A DNA stretch of 64,000 bases from an uncultured PS1 clade bacterium (GCA_902624095.1 CACNWB010000007.1:1-64000), one strand, 5' to 3'; positions 1-10,678 are shown, numbered from the stretch's first letter. Numbers and translations: made by a program. The notes: a model not told the origin generated them from the sequence alone.

Positions 1-172
1 CGGCGGCCAAAGACATTTCAAAAAATGCAAAATCGTTACGCATAAATATCGCTAAACTATCTGCAACTGAAATTTCACATTCTTCTTCAAGTCCCCTAGC
101 CGCCTTTGCCGCATTCTGAAGAATTTCTTGGTGAGATATTTTTCTCTCACCGCTTATTACAAATTTTTCCAT
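1..172 (-). CDS. Partial AMP-dependent acyl-CoA synthetase/ligase, N-terminus (runs off left edge)
   Basis: Minus-strand reading from ATG at 172: MEKFVISGERKISHQEILQNAAKAARGLEEECEISVADSLAIFMRNDFAFFEMSLAA, resembling the N-terminus of acyl-CoA ligases (SVADSLAIFMRNDFAFFE). Confidence 0.6.
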   Translation of the reverse strand, partial: MEKFVISGERKISHQEILQNAAKAARGLEEECEISVADSLAIFMRNDFAFFEMSLAA

Positions 173-307
173 ATTAGCCTCAGCGCATTATTTTGATTTG
201 ACTTGTGACAGAAGGGTTACCTCTAATTAGGGGTCGATGGACACACATTCACTACCTAGAAATAGCCCCATCAGAAACGCAGATAAAAGAGATAGGGCTA
301 TTCCCTA

Positions 308-763
308 TTAGTTTCCTGCACGTCTTCTATTTAGTATTTCGTCAAACTTCGATTCACTTATAGTTGTGCCATCTCTCGACAGAGATTCTGCCAGCGAATT
401 ATCAACTGCTTTTAAATTAAACAGTACCAAGGCGCCCTCCGGCCCGCCGCGCTCCATATGCACGTCACCCGGGTCTTTATGAGCATAATCTCCGGCTTTG
501 CGAATTTTCGTGTCGAGTGTTTCGCCAGTATTTGGGTCTACAGTGTCCACATGCAACTCCCCTGCGAGCACCGTCGAGGTGGTCTCAGCCGTATGACGAT
601 GGAAATGGCAATAACTGTGCGGTGCCCAACGATACAGAAGATCGACATGTCCATCATCGCGAATGCTTAAAAGCGCCGCTTCATAGTCAATCGGATAATC
701 GCAACTGTCATCGCCTACAAAACGGCGCCATCTCAGATTTTCATTGTCGAACAGGTTCATCAC
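308..763 (-). CDS. Cupin-domain protein
   Basis: HFHRHTAETTSTVLAGELHVD...GDYAHKDPGDVH cupin metal-site pattern. Confidence 0.65.
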   Translation of the reverse strand: MMNLFDNENLRWRRFVGDDSCDYPIDYEAALLSIRDDGHVDLLYRWAPHSYCHFHRHTAETTSTVLAGELHVDTVDPNTGETLDTKIRKAGDYAHKDPGDVHMERGGPEGALVLFNLKAVDNSLAESLSRDGTTISESKFDEILNRRRAGN

Positions 764-1105
764 TTACTCCAAAATAATCTGGTATTACCAAGAGTAAACC
801 GAACAACAATTGCAAGGCAATAAGTGATGCGCGCGCAGCAGGTGAGCATCACTCATTAGTCTTCAAGGCTGTTGACCTAATCAACCAGACTGGCTCCAAC
901 TTACCGACAACAATCACCATCAGGTTAGGGCGTCATGGTCAATACTATTTGTTTCAGGTCAGTTCCAATACCCTTGGCTGCTAGCAGGTGTTCAACGTAT
1001 TTTAAATGACGCAAACATAGTTAACCCATATTTGGCAAACGCATTTGGACAATTGACCCCTATTTTTAGACTCAATAGGCTAAGGTATGTTTCTGGAGGG
1101 GAAAA

Positions 1106-1855
1106 ATGGACCACGATTTGCAGGGGCGCAAAGTTATTGTCACCGGGGCCGCGACTGGCATTGGCAAGGCAACGGCCGAGGCCCTCATCGCGGCAGGCGC
1201 TTCTGTTGCCCTTTGGGACACTAACAAAGCCGCTTGCGTGCCCCTCGTTGAAAACACAGATGCAAAAGCCCTTGCACTGGAGGTGGATGTCGCCAGTTCT
1301 GCCTCCGTCGAGTCCGCTATGAAACAGAGTGTCGAAGCCCTGGGGAGCATTGACGGAGCGTTTAACAACGCGGGCATCGGCATCGATACTGTCCCGATAG
1401 AAGCTGTGGAAGAAGCCGATTTTGACACTATTGTATCAGTCAATATGAAGGGTGTTTGGCTATGCATGAAAAGCCAATTAAAACACATGAAGGCCAATGG
1501 CGGTGGCGCAATTGTTAATAATGCCTCGGTAGCCGGTTTGGTCGGGCTGGCCATGCAAGGGGCATACAGCGGCACCAAACACGCAGTCATAGGTATGACC
1601 AAAGCCGCCGCTGCGGAGGCCGCACCTAAACAGGTTCGTGTCAATGCAATTTGTCCTGGCGCAACACGCACGCCCATTTTGACACACTTGTTGGAGGCAG
1701 GCATCTCCGAGGACATGCTGGCCGAAATGGCCGCGCAAAAGCGTCTTGCCGAGCCCGAAGAAATTGCAGCCGCCGCGTGCTGGCTCTTGTCGGATGCCGC
1801 TAGCTACGTGACCGGCGCAGCCATGCCTGTCGATGGCGGCTGGACAGCGCATTAG
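1106..1855 (+). CDS. SDR-family NAD(P)-dependent oxidoreductase
   Basis: VTGAATGIGKATAE, NNAG, YSGTKHAV motifs. Confidence 0.93.
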   Translation: MDHDLQGRKVIVTGAATGIGKATAEALIAAGASVALWDTNKAACVPLVENTDAKALALEVDVASSASVESAMKQSVEALGSIDGAFNNAGIGIDTVPIEAVEEADFDTIVSVNMKGVWLCMKSQLKHMKANGGGAIVNNASVAGLVGLAMQGAYSGTKHAVIGMTKAAAAEAAPKQVRVNAICPGATRTPILTHLLEAGISEDMLAEMAAQKRLAEPEEIAAAACWLLSDAASYVTGAAMPVDGGWTAH

Positions 1856-1864
1856 GGGACAAGA

Positions 1865-3079
1865 ATGAGCGAAACGAAACAAGCGGAGGTTGGCGACTGG
1901 GTCGGGGCAGATTTTTTCGACCCGAGTTTTCGAGATGACCCCTATCCGAAACTGGCGCATTTGCGTGAAAACGATCCGATCAATCTGACACCGGTCGGAA
2001 CATGGCGCATCAGCCGTTATGAGGATGTGAAGGCGATTTTCAATGATGCGCCGACCAGCATGACCGACAAACATGACGACAGTCCGAATTTTGACCCGTT
2101 GGATACAAAAGGCAGTTTTCTCGAGTTCGTGTTGAACAAAGATGGCGATGCTCACCGACGCCTGCGCATGCTGGTACAAAAATCATTCGGGCAAAAAACC
2201 GTTAGGCTTATGGAAGAAGAGGTTGCAAAAACTGTGGCAGCCGCTTTCGACAAAGCACTGGCCGATGGTGGCATGGATGTAGTGCCGGCGCTGGCCCACG
2301 AGGTGCCATCGCGCATGATTTGTCAGATTATGGGTGTGCCTATGCAGGATCGGCAAATTTTCAACGAATGGACTGCGGCGCGCACCAATGCATTTTTCGC
2401 CAAATTTTTACCGCCGGATGTGCAGGAGCGTACACGAAATGCGGGCGCAGCCATGGAGGATTATTTCCGCGCGCTCATCACCGAGCGCAAAAAGGATCTG
2501 GGTGATGATTTGCTCAGCTCGATGATTATGGCCTCGGAAGGGGGTGACAAATTCACCGATGACGAGCTGATTATTCAGGCTATTGGCGTCATTGTGGCCG
2601 GATATGAGACGACCATCGGCCTGCTGGGCAATGGCACGCGCGCCTTCGTCGAGCATCCCGACCAATTAGCCAAATTGCACGACAATCCTGAGCTTGTTTC
2701 AAATGCTACGGATGAGTGCCTGCGATTTGATACGCCAATTTTGTTTAACTGGCGGGTGCTGAAGCGCTCTTACGAGCTGGGAGGCGTAACACTTCCCGCC
2801 GAAGCGGTGATCTGGCAACTGCTCGCTGCAGCCAATCGTGACCCTGCGCGCTTTGCCGACCCAGATCACTTTGACATTGAGCGCGAAGATTTAGCGCACC
2901 AGTCATTTGGCGGAGGCCCTCATTTCTGCCTCGGCAATCAATTGGCAAAAATGGAAGCGCGTTATGTGTTCAATGAAATGGCGCAGCGCACAAAAGGGCT
3001 CACTATTAATGCCAGTAATATTGAATGGTCACACTCGTTCTTCCGCGTGATGGCTAGCTACCCGCTTGAATTTAACTAA
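1865..3079 (+). CDS. Cytochrome P450
   Basis: I-helix AGYETT and heme-binding FGGGPHFCLGNQLAKME. Confidence 0.96.
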   Translation: MSETKQAEVGDWVGADFFDPSFRDDPYPKLAHLRENDPINLTPVGTWRISRYEDVKAIFNDAPTSMTDKHDDSPNFDPLDTKGSFLEFVLNKDGDAHRRLRMLVQKSFGQKTVRLMEEEVAKTVAAAFDKALADGGMDVVPALAHEVPSRMICQIMGVPMQDRQIFNEWTAARTNAFFAKFLPPDVQERTRNAGAAMEDYFRALITERKKDLGDDLLSSMIMASEGGDKFTDDELIIQAIGVIVAGYETTIGLLGNGTRAFVEHPDQLAKLHDNPELVSNATDECLRFDTPILFNWRVLKRSYELGGVTLPAEAVIWQLLAAANRDPARFADPDHFDIEREDLAHQSFGGGPHFCLGNQLAKMEARYVFNEMAQRTKGLTINASNIEWSHSFFRVMASYPLEFN

Positions 3080-3090
3080 GGGAGAAACCC

Positions 3091-3546
3091 ATGGAAGATT
3101 TGAACCTCGAAACAAAATGGCTTTGCACCATGCGCGGCGCGATTCCCGAACCCAACATGGCGTTGGAAAATCTGATGGTCTTTAATGTTGACGACGCATG
3201 GATCGAAAGCCCTCGGTTTAACGCCAAACTTGTCGGCCCGGGCGGAGACTGGATACGGTTGCAACCAAACGGCAATTGGAAACTTGATGTCCGGCTTTTG
3301 TTTCATGGCGATGACGGTTCCGCCATTCACTGCTTTTACAATGGCGTGTTGCGAATGGAACCACATATTGCCGAAGCGATAGAAAAGGGGGAGGAAATTG
3401 ACGGCAATAACATGTATTTCCGCGCCACGCCCTATTTCGAAACGCAATCTGAAAAATATGGGTGGCTGAATGATATCGTTACGGTCGGCAGAATGCGCAA
3501 ATTTGGCGGCGGCAACGCCGTTTATGATATTTTTGAGGTGCTGTAA
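3091..3546 (+). CDS. DUF3237-family protein
   Basis: Pattern GPGGDWIRLQPNGNWKLDVRLLFHGDDGSAI...YFRATPYFETQSEKYGWLND; in operon with P450. Confidence 0.7.
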   Translation: MEDLNLETKWLCTMRGAIPEPNMALENLMVFNVDDAWIESPRFNAKLVGPGGDWIRLQPNGNWKLDVRLLFHGDDGSAIHCFYNGVLRMEPHIAEAIEKGEEIDGNNMYFRATPYFETQSEKYGWLNDIVTVGRMRKFGGGNAVYDIFEVL

Positions 3547-5000
3547 TGGCAGCTCCACAAAGTCCGAAAATTCTAATTATCGGTGCTGGCATGTCCGGCA
3601 TATTGGTCGCTATGCGTCTTTTGAAAGCCGGCTTCACAGATTTCCGCATCTATGAAAAAGATGCGGATTTGGGCGGCACCTGGCGCATCAACACATATCC
3701 CGGCATTGCTTGTGATGTGCCGTCGCATTACTACACATATCAAAATGAGCCAAATGACGCGTGGAGCGCACGCCTGCCGCAGGGCGCTGAAATTCGTCAA
3801 TATTTGCAATCCGTTGCCGATAAATATGACATTCGCAAATATATTTGCTTCAACAAGGAGGTCGTGCGCTGCAAGCATGACGGCGAAACGTGGACGATTA
3901 AAATGGCCGATGGCGAGACGCTCGTGCATGATTATGTCATCGCCTGTTGCGGTCTGCTTTACCACCCGACTTACCCCGACATTGACGGGCTAGACAGCTT
4001 TTCAGGCGAAGCATTTCATTCGGCGCGCTGGAACCATGACGTCGATTTGACGGATAAAAAAGTCGGACTGATCGGAAACGGCTCAACGGCGGCGCAGATT
4101 ATTTCAAGTCTCGCCAAAGACAATATTGATGTGACGATGTTCCTGCGTACGCCGCAATGGGTCTTTCCCCTGCCCGATCGCAGATACACAACCATCGAGC
4201 GTACATTAACGCGTTGGTTTCCTGCACTCGCCCGGTTTGGGCATGCTTTTTACCGCGTCGCTTTTGAAAACCTATTTGCCAAAGCGGTCATTCAATCGGG
4301 CTGGCAGAGAAATTTGATGGGCTGGGCGTGCCGGCAAAATTTGAAAACCGTTAAAGATCCGGCACTGCGCGAGCGCCTAACCCCCGATTTCGAACCTTTG
4401 TGCAAAAGGTTAGTCATGAGCACCACTTATTACGATGCTGTTCAGCAAGACAATGTAACCATCGCCGACGGTAATATCGAGAAAATCGACGCCAATAAGG
4501 TTTTTACCAAAGACGGCAACACGCATGAACTGGATGTACTAGTCATGGCGACGGGCTATGACGCTCATGCATATTTCCGACCAATGAATATGACCAATGC
4601 CCAAGGCGTTTCGCTGGATGACACATGGAAAGATGGTCCCTATGCGTTGCGCACGGTGGCAGTGCCGGGCTTTCCGAATTTCTTTTTCACGCTTGGGCCG
4701 CAAAGCCCGATCGGTAATTTTTCGGCCATCAGCATTGTCGAAACGCAAATTGATTACATAGTCGACTGCATCAAAATGGCGACGTGCGAAAATTTTAAAA
4801 CGATAGACCCGAAAACATCAGCGACAAATGCTTTTAACGACATGGTATATTCCGCCATGCCAGATACAATTTGGGTGAGCGGATGCACCAACTGGTATAT
4901 TGGTGAAAAGGGCATCCCATCAGCTTGGCCGTTTACTGGCGCACGGTTTCGCAAGGAACTGAAAAAGCCCGATTTCAGCGAGTATCTGACGAGCGGGTAA
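3546..5000 (+). CDS. Flavin-containing / Baeyer-Villiger-type monooxygenase
   Basis: GAGMSG, GGTWRINTYPGIACDVPSHYY, FSGEAFHSARWNH (close to BVMO fingerprint FxGxxxHxxxW), GNGSTA. Confidence 0.9.
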   Translation: MAAPQSPKILIIGAGMSGILVAMRLLKAGFTDFRIYEKDADLGGTWRINTYPGIACDVPSHYYTYQNEPNDAWSARLPQGAEIRQYLQSVADKYDIRKYICFNKEVVRCKHDGETWTIKMADGETLVHDYVIACCGLLYHPTYPDIDGLDSFSGEAFHSARWNHDVDLTDKKVGLIGNGSTAAQIISSLAKDNIDVTMFLRTPQWVFPLPDRRYTTIERTLTRWFPALARFGHAFYRVAFENLFAKAVIQSGWQRNLMGWACRQNLKTVKDPALRERLTPDFEPLCKRLVMSTTYYDAVQQDNVTIADGNIEKIDANKVFTKDGNTHELDVLVMATGYDAHAYFRPMNMTNAQGVSLDDTWKDGPYALRTVAVPGFPNFFFTLGPQSPIGNFSAISIVETQIDYIVDCIKMATCENFKTIDPKTSATNAFNDMVYSAMPDTIWVSGCTNWYIGEKGIPSAWPFTGARFRKELKKPDFSEYLTSG

Positions 5001-5011
5001 GCAGGCCTAAT

Positions 5012-5989
5012 TCACGGCGTGATGATAGAACATCCAGTAGTTGCGCGCGCTTCCAAATCTTCATGCACCCGCTGGACCTCCTCCAACCCGTAACGTTGGT
5101 TAATTTCAACCGACAACACACCATCTTCGACCAATTGTAAGACTTTGGCCGATGATTGCTGCATCCAACCGGGTATGCCCATGTAGGTTGCCAACGTCGG
5201 GCGGGTGAAGTTCAAAGAGCCATTAGCGGCCAAGTCTTGCGGCGACACCGCCTCTATCGCGCCGGACGCATTGCCGAAGCTGGCAAAGGTGCCAAGTGGC
5301 GCCAAAACTTCCAGCCCCAGATGATATGTGTCTTTGCCAACCGAGTCGTATACCACGGGAAACCCGCCATCCGGCGCTAGTGGTTTCAGCGTCTCAGCCA
5401 AGTTCTGTGCTCCTGACAAAACACATTTCTTCGCCCCATGACTTTCGGCCAGCGCGCATTTTTTATCCGTCGAGGCCGTGCCAATAAGATTGACATTCAT
5501 GTGGCGGGCCCATTGGCAGGCGATGAGCCCTACCCCTCCGGCGGCGGCGTGAAACAACACCGTTTCGCCACCCTTTAAAGGAAAAGTATCGTTAAACAGA
5601 TAATCGACGGTCATGCCTTTCAACAAAACGGCAGCGGCTTGCTCAAACCCAATCGAAACCGGCAGGGGGATGAGCGCAGTGGCAGGTAAAACAATCGCTT
5701 CAGCATAGGCGCCTAAAGCCAAGGTCAGCGCAACACGCGTGCCTAAGGGCAAATCGACCCCCGCGCCCACCGCTTCAACCTCGCCAGCGCCTTCAACGCC
5801 GAGGCCGCTTGGCAGGTTTAACGGATACAGTCCGGTGCGGTGGTAGGTATCGATAAGATTGACGCCGATTGCGGCCAGTCGCACCCGCACCTGACCAGGT
5901 CCGGGCACAGGCACAGGCTTGTCAACAAGCTGCATGTTTTCCGGTCCGCCAAAGGACGTGATTTCAACCGCTTTAATGCTGTTTTTCAT
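5012..5989 (-). CDS. Quinone oxidoreductase (zinc-independent MDR family)
   Basis: GGPENMQLVDKPVPVPGPGQVRVRLAAIGVNLIDTYHRTGLYP; AAAGGVGLIACQWA. Confidence 0.92.
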   Translation of the reverse strand: MKNSIKAVEITSFGGPENMQLVDKPVPVPGPGQVRVRLAAIGVNLIDTYHRTGLYPLNLPSGLGVEGAGEVEAVGAGVDLPLGTRVALTLALGAYAEAIVLPATALIPLPVSIGFEQAAAVLLKGMTVDYLFNDTFPLKGGETVLFHAAAGGVGLIACQWARHMNVNLIGTASTDKKCALAESHGAKKCVLSGAQNLAETLKPLAPDGGFPVVYDSVGKDTYHLGLEVLAPLGTFASFGNASGAIEAVSPQDLAANGSLNFTRPTLATYMGIPGWMQQSSAKVLQLVEDGVLSVEINQRYGLEEVQRVHEDLEARATTGCSIITP

Positions 5990-6106
5990 GAATTCACCTC
6001 TAAGGAGATTACAAGTCTAACCCATCTTTTGATTTGGGCACGAAAATCTTCGAAACCCTTCCGGAATTATTGGCCAACGCAGTTGGTGGGTAGAGTTAGA
6101 GCTTTC

Positions 6107-7333
6107 TTACTTCCCCATGCCCCGGGTTTCTTCTGCCTGCCGCAAAAGGCGTAGCATATTGCCGCTCCAAATCTTTCCAATTGTCTGGGACGAAATTGAT
6201 TTATCCCTCAAGGCGGCAGTTATTCTGGGCAGATTGGAAACATCCTGCAAGCCGTTAACCCCGCCACCGCCATCCCAATCGAGGCCAATGCCGACGTGGT
6301 CAGCGCCCATCACCTCAAGCGTGTGAAATATATGCGCCATTACGTCTGAAAACTCAGCGTAGTCAGGCGGGTATTTCTTATCGAGCGCACGCCGTTCTTC
6401 GATAAAGGCCGCATGATTTTCGCGCATGCCGCCCGGCGCGTTTTGATATTTACGATAAATGGCCAGAAATTCGGGCAAGCGGTTTGGATCCTCTCTGGAG
6501 TCACGCAAATACGCCGAGAGAGAATTTATCTGTATTACCCCGCCAGACCGTGCCAGCTTTTTCAACAAATCATCTGGCACATTTCGCGGGTGCTTGTGCA
6601 GGAAAGCTGCGCCGGAATGCGACAGGATAATTGGAGTTGTGGAGAGTTCAATTGCCTGCGCCAGCGCATCGTCATGGGCGTGAGACATATCAACAATCAT
6701 ACCCAGCCTGTTGGCGCGGCGGATGAGTTGGCGACCAAGTGGTGACAAGCCACCCCATTTCTGGCCTTTCAAATCCGTCGCGCTGTCAGCGAATTGATTA
6801 TTTTTTGAATGTACGAGCCCGACCATGCGCACACCGGCCGCGTAAAACTCATCCAGCAAATCGATATTTTCGCCCAGCGGATAGGCGTTTTCGATACTCT
6901 TATAGACAACGCGCTTGCCAGTCGCGGCGATACGTGGTGCATCCTCCGCGCGCGAAGCAAATTCGAAATCTGGGCCATGTCCGCGCAGCATTTCGTCAAT
7001 TACCTGATTGCGGTGACGCGCATGGGCCAAGGCTTTAGCATAGCCGCGTTTTGTCAACGCGCCCTGCGCTGTGTAAATCACCCAAAAGCCGCCATCCAGC
7101 CCGCCCTCCTGCATACGCGGCAAGTCGACCTGGGCGTAATCTTTTTGCCAATCATGGCGACGGGTTATGTCAAAACCGGCTCTATCAAGCACAAGTGGTG
7201 TATCCAGATGGCTGTCAAGCACCAGAAAATCATTGTGTCCCATCTGGCTCATTGAGCGCAAAGGCGTGTTACAGGCGGAAACCGCTAACGCCATACAAAG
7301 CAACACAATTAAACTATTAAACTTTCTTAACAA
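6107..7333 (-). CDS. Membrane dipeptidase (peptidase M19), predicted lipoprotein
   Basis: LDSHLDTPLVLD, DMSHAHDDAL, ILSHSGA; signal peptide with lipobox AVSAC. Confidence 0.9.
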   Translation of the reverse strand: MLRKFNSLIVLLCMALAVSACNTPLRSMSQMGHNDFLVLDSHLDTPLVLDRAGFDITRRHDWQKDYAQVDLPRMQEGGLDGGFWVIYTAQGALTKRGYAKALAHARHRNQVIDEMLRGHGPDFEFASRAEDAPRIAATGKRVVYKSIENAYPLGENIDLLDEFYAAGVRMVGLVHSKNNQFADSATDLKGQKWGGLSPLGRQLIRRANRLGMIVDMSHAHDDALAQAIELSTTPIILSHSGAAFLHKHPRNVPDDLLKKLARSGGVIQINSLSAYLRDSREDPNRLPEFLAIYRKYQNAPGGMRENHAAFIEERRALDKKYPPDYAEFSDVMAHIFHTLEVMGADHVGIGLDWDGGGGVNGLQDVSNLPRITAALRDKSISSQTIGKIWSGNMLRLLRQAEETRGMGK

Positions 7334-7338
7334 AAAAA

Positions 7339-8205
7339 TTACGGCGTGGCTCCAAGTTTCAGAGGACGGTCCGGATCAGACGCCCACTCGGACATCGACC
7401 CATCATAGACCCCTACATTTTGCTGGCCGAGTAACATGCAGGCAAAGCCGTCCAAGGTGGCCGCGATTCCCCCGCCGCAGTAAATGAGGGTGCGCGCCTC
7501 ATTTAGCATGTTCTGCGCTGACAATAATTTTTGCAATTCGTCTGCTGGAAGGAAGTATTCGTCGCGCAACAGGTCAGAAAATGGAAGCGAGAGACTGCCC
7601 GGAATATGTCCTTTCCGGCCGTAGTAAAAATCACCGGAACCTTCATACACCGGTGCCGGCAGCGCATTAATAGTACAAACCGCGCCATCCATGCCTTCAG
7701 CAACCTCGCGTGTAGTGGCAAATAGTTCTGGGCGAAGCGATGGTGTAAAAGTGGCCGGCGGATAGGCCTCCTCGCCGCCTCTCGTTGGTAATTCTGCAGA
7801 CCGCCAAGCCTGCAAACTACCATTCAATACGCGCACATTGTTGTGACCGGCATAACGCAAAAGCCACCAAGCCCTCGTGGCCCACATAAGATGACCAGAA
7901 GAATATAAAACAACCGGATTGTCATTGCCAATTCCATCTTTGCCAATAGCTGAACTAAGCGCATCGATTGACGGAAGGGTATTGCTGAAACCAGATGCTG
8001 TGTCTGACCAGTCCTCACACAGGTTTATAAACCCAGCGCCCGAAATATGTTCCTCTAGATAATCAGCCCGACCTGGCTCAGCCCTGTAACCTCCATCATC
8101 ATGGTGCAACAAAACGGATGTATCAAAAATTCGCAAGGATTGATCGCCTAGCTTCGCGGCAAGTTCACTTGCACTAATTAGAAATTCGGGGTGGGCATAG
8201 GACAT
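7339..8205 (-). CDS. Sulfurtransferase, tandem rhodanese (SseA type)
   Basis: Two rhodanese-like halves; active-site loop YCGGGIAA. Confidence 0.9.
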   Translation of the reverse strand: MSYAHPEFLISASELAAKLGDQSLRIFDTSVLLHHDDGGYRAEPGRADYLEEHISGAGFINLCEDWSDTASGFSNTLPSIDALSSAIGKDGIGNDNPVVLYSSGHLMWATRAWWLLRYAGHNNVRVLNGSLQAWRSAELPTRGGEEAYPPATFTPSLRPELFATTREVAEGMDGAVCTINALPAPVYEGSGDFYYGRKGHIPGSLSLPFSDLLRDEYFLPADELQKLLSAQNMLNEARTLIYCGGGIAATLDGFACMLLGQQNVGVYDGSMSEWASDPDRPLKLGATP

Positions 8206-8279
8206 CTAATTGCTCCTGAAAAATTCCAACGTTCCGTTTTTTGACAAGATAAAGGCGAGCCTTAAGCAATAAACGACAG

Positions 8280-9146
8280 CTAGATGTCTTTACCTTGCCA
8301 GTGTGGCGAAAGACCAAATCCACTTTGAATGGCTGGATTTTTAGCCATAATTTCCTCTTTTATAATCGACCACACTTTTAAATATCGGTGAAAAGGAATG
8401 TTTGGATAAAGATGGTGGATTAAATGGTAATTCTGAAAAACCATGACAGGCGTAAGCAGCCACTCATGGCCTAATCGCATAGTTGTTGCTTTGAATTTAT
8501 CAATCTTTGAGGAAATCTGTGCCGGATAATGTGGCAAAAACACAAAGACATAGCCTGTCAATCCAAGCGCCAACCGCGTTGGAAGAAACCACAAAAGAAA
8601 GAATTCGGCAAAATATCCACTGGTAATGCTGACAGTGATAACTGCGATAAAAGCAGCAAGATAGACCCAAACAGTCCTTTTATGACGCAGTACATGTTTG
8701 TCTGTGCTTTCAAAAAAGGCTTTTAGGTAATAGAAATCAAAATTGGCCCATCGAAATGGCAAAATGAACCAATGACCGTGATGCATGAAGTTATCCGGAT
8801 CAGTGTCCGCCGTAGTATGGGCATGATGCTTGAGATGAATCCACCGAGCAATCTCCATTGGCGCTGCCGGAATAAAAACCGCTAGGGATATTCTTCCAAT
8901 AGCTTCGTTTAAAATTTTATTTGACGAAACTGAGCCATGCAAAGCGTCATGCATGGGGGAAAAAAGAAAATACAAAAAAACGCCGTTCAACAACCCAGCC
9001 AACCACCAGTTTAAGTCACCTGATACAGCAAAGAATGTAACGATCGCGAACGCTGAGATACATCCGATAAAAAGCAAAATAGACGGCCAGGCAATAACTG
9101 GAACTTTTGACAAAACTATCATCTGCGCGTCGGCATTTTTTGACAT
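8280..9146 (-). CDS. Membrane di-iron fatty acid desaturase/hydroxylase family protein (copy 1)
   Basis: His boxes HDALH, HLKHHAHT, HLIHH; start placed at internal Met (MSKNADAQ) of ORF 8280..9188. Confidence 0.85.
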   Translation of the reverse strand: MSKNADAQMIVLSKVPVIAWPSILLFIGCISAFAIVTFFAVSGDLNWWLAGLLNGVFLYFLFSPMHDALHGSVSSNKILNEAIGRISLAVFIPAAPMEIARWIHLKHHAHTTADTDPDNFMHHGHWFILPFRWANFDFYYLKAFFESTDKHVLRHKRTVWVYLAAFIAVITVSITSGYFAEFFLLWFLPTRLALGLTGYVFVFLPHYPAQISSKIDKFKATTMRLGHEWLLTPVMVFQNYHLIHHLYPNIPFHRYLKVWSIIKEEIMAKNPAIQSGFGLSPHWQGKDI

Positions 9147-9286
9147 TTTTAACCTCCTCTTTACCCAAGAAAGAGTTGAGAGCCACACTTTTTCGCTTAC
9201 TTCATTTATTACAGCTTTTGCAAAAGCTACGGCGTAGCGAAGTTGAGGCTATCAGATTTTTACACCCTGACAAACCTAAACTGCGG

Positions 9287-10678
9287 TCAAAAAGTAATAT
9301 CTTGAATACTCGACGGCCAAAATTGACGAATTTTCTGGAGGTCTGGATGATAAAGAGACAATAGAGGTCGAAAAAAGCCTTTAGGGGTAGGCAACCAGTT
9401 TCCAAGCACTCCGTCAGGTCTCTCGTGACTAAATATTATGGTTATTGAACCGTCATCGTTAAACTTAAGATCTTTGTCGTAACTTGAAATTGAGTATTTT
9501 TGCTCCGCATTATCGTACAGAAAAAAGTCTGGAACAGTGTAATTTGTAACAGACCAAAAAGCTTTTGCGGGCGGCGGGTTCTGCAAGACCAGTTGGTAAA
9601 TTTTTTTACCTTCTAACCTGACGCCATTTTTATCTTCGAACGCCTGATAAAACGCGGCCTCATAACCATGATTTCCCCATAAACCAATCCGAGCAGCAAT
9701 GGCACGATGCTCCACTGCATCATTCAAATTCTCAATTATCCAATTTTTTGAGTTGATAACACCACTACCAAAGTGATCTCGATTAAAATTAAATAGGTCA
9801 ATCAACGAGTTCCAACCATCAATTTGCGTCTCATTAAATCCTGTCGCTTGCTTCTCTAACCATATTTGGCCTTGATTCTCTAAGAGCTTCAAAGTCTGCA
9901 GCTTTAGTGATGAAATTTTATTGAAATTTCGCGTGCCTAGCGAAAAACTCTTTACCTGGTTAACAAAGCGCAACTCACTTTTTGAGGGCGGATATGCACT
10001 GATCGCCCAATCTAATTGTTCCCAGAAAGCATATTCCCCCATCGACTGAGGGCCGACGATCGCCTCTTCTCGAACCGTCTTTTTTATTGAGGGTATTAGA
10101 ACAAATCCATTTTGCATTTCATGAAGATCAGAGCTGTCATCGACGTCTGCGATTGCGATACGCAATACTGCGACGGCAAGCTTAGAGGGTGAGCGAACGA
10201 TTTTGCGCCCATCAAATGTTTCCAATGCGCTAGAACTTAGATCGTCATCCGGCCCGACTATCAAAAAGCTTCCAGGTTCTGTGCCGGTACTTCGTTTTCC
10301 CAAATATGCAAAACTGTTCGTCCATGGATCCAGAAACTGCAACACATAATAACGTTGTTTGGTATCAGGAAGTTCCAAGGCAATTGGCCCCTGACTAAGG
10401 TCCATAATGGCGATTGAAAATAAAACATCCACATTGGGGCTCACGAATTTATCTTCTGGCGCCATGGGCCTTCTGGCGTGGACAAATTCATTGACTTTAA
10501 CAGGCCCGAACATCGGAAGCGCGCCTCGCATCAAGCCCCTTATTGCATTCATATTGCTTACTATTGGGTAAGCCCAAGCATAAAGCTCCTCGTATTCAGC
10601 TAATTTTTCTCGAGTTTCAATCGCCCAACAAACGGAGTTCGCGGTCAGGAGAAGGAAAACTAATGCGACACGTGCCAT
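9287..10678 (-). CDS. DUF1254/DUF1214-domain protein, predicted secreted
   Basis: YAWAYPIV..., FVSPNVDVLFSIAIMDLSQGPIALELPDTKQRYYVLQFLDPWTNSFAYLG; N-terminal signal peptide. Confidence 0.85.
   Translation of the reverse strand: MARVALVFLLLTANSVCWAIETREKLAEYEELYAWAYPIVSNMNAIRGLMRGALPMFGPVKVNEFVHARRPMAPEDKFVSPNVDVLFSIAIMDLSQGPIALELPDTKQRYYVLQFLDPWTNSFAYLGKRSTGTEPGSFLIVGPDDDLSSSALETFDGRKIVRSPSKLAVAVLRIAIADVDDSSDLHEMQNGFVLIPSIKKTVREEAIVGPQSMGEYAFWEQLDWAISAYPPSKSELRFVNQVKSFSLGTRNFNKISSLKLQTLKLLENQGQIWLEKQATGFNETQIDGWNSLIDLFNFNRDHFGSGVINSKNWIIENLNDAVEHRAIAARIGLWGNHGYEAAFYQAFEDKNGVRLEGKKIYQLVLQNPPPAKAFWSVTNYTVPDFFLYDNAEQKYSISSYDKDLKFNDDGSITIIFSHERPDGVLGNWLPTPKGFFRPLLSLYHPDLQKIRQFWPSSIQDITF

Noticed and set aside
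1072-2179. Minus-strand ORFs of 214 and 233 aa opposite the SDR/P450 genes
   Set aside because: Antisense to clear SDR and P450 coding sequences; shadow ORFs
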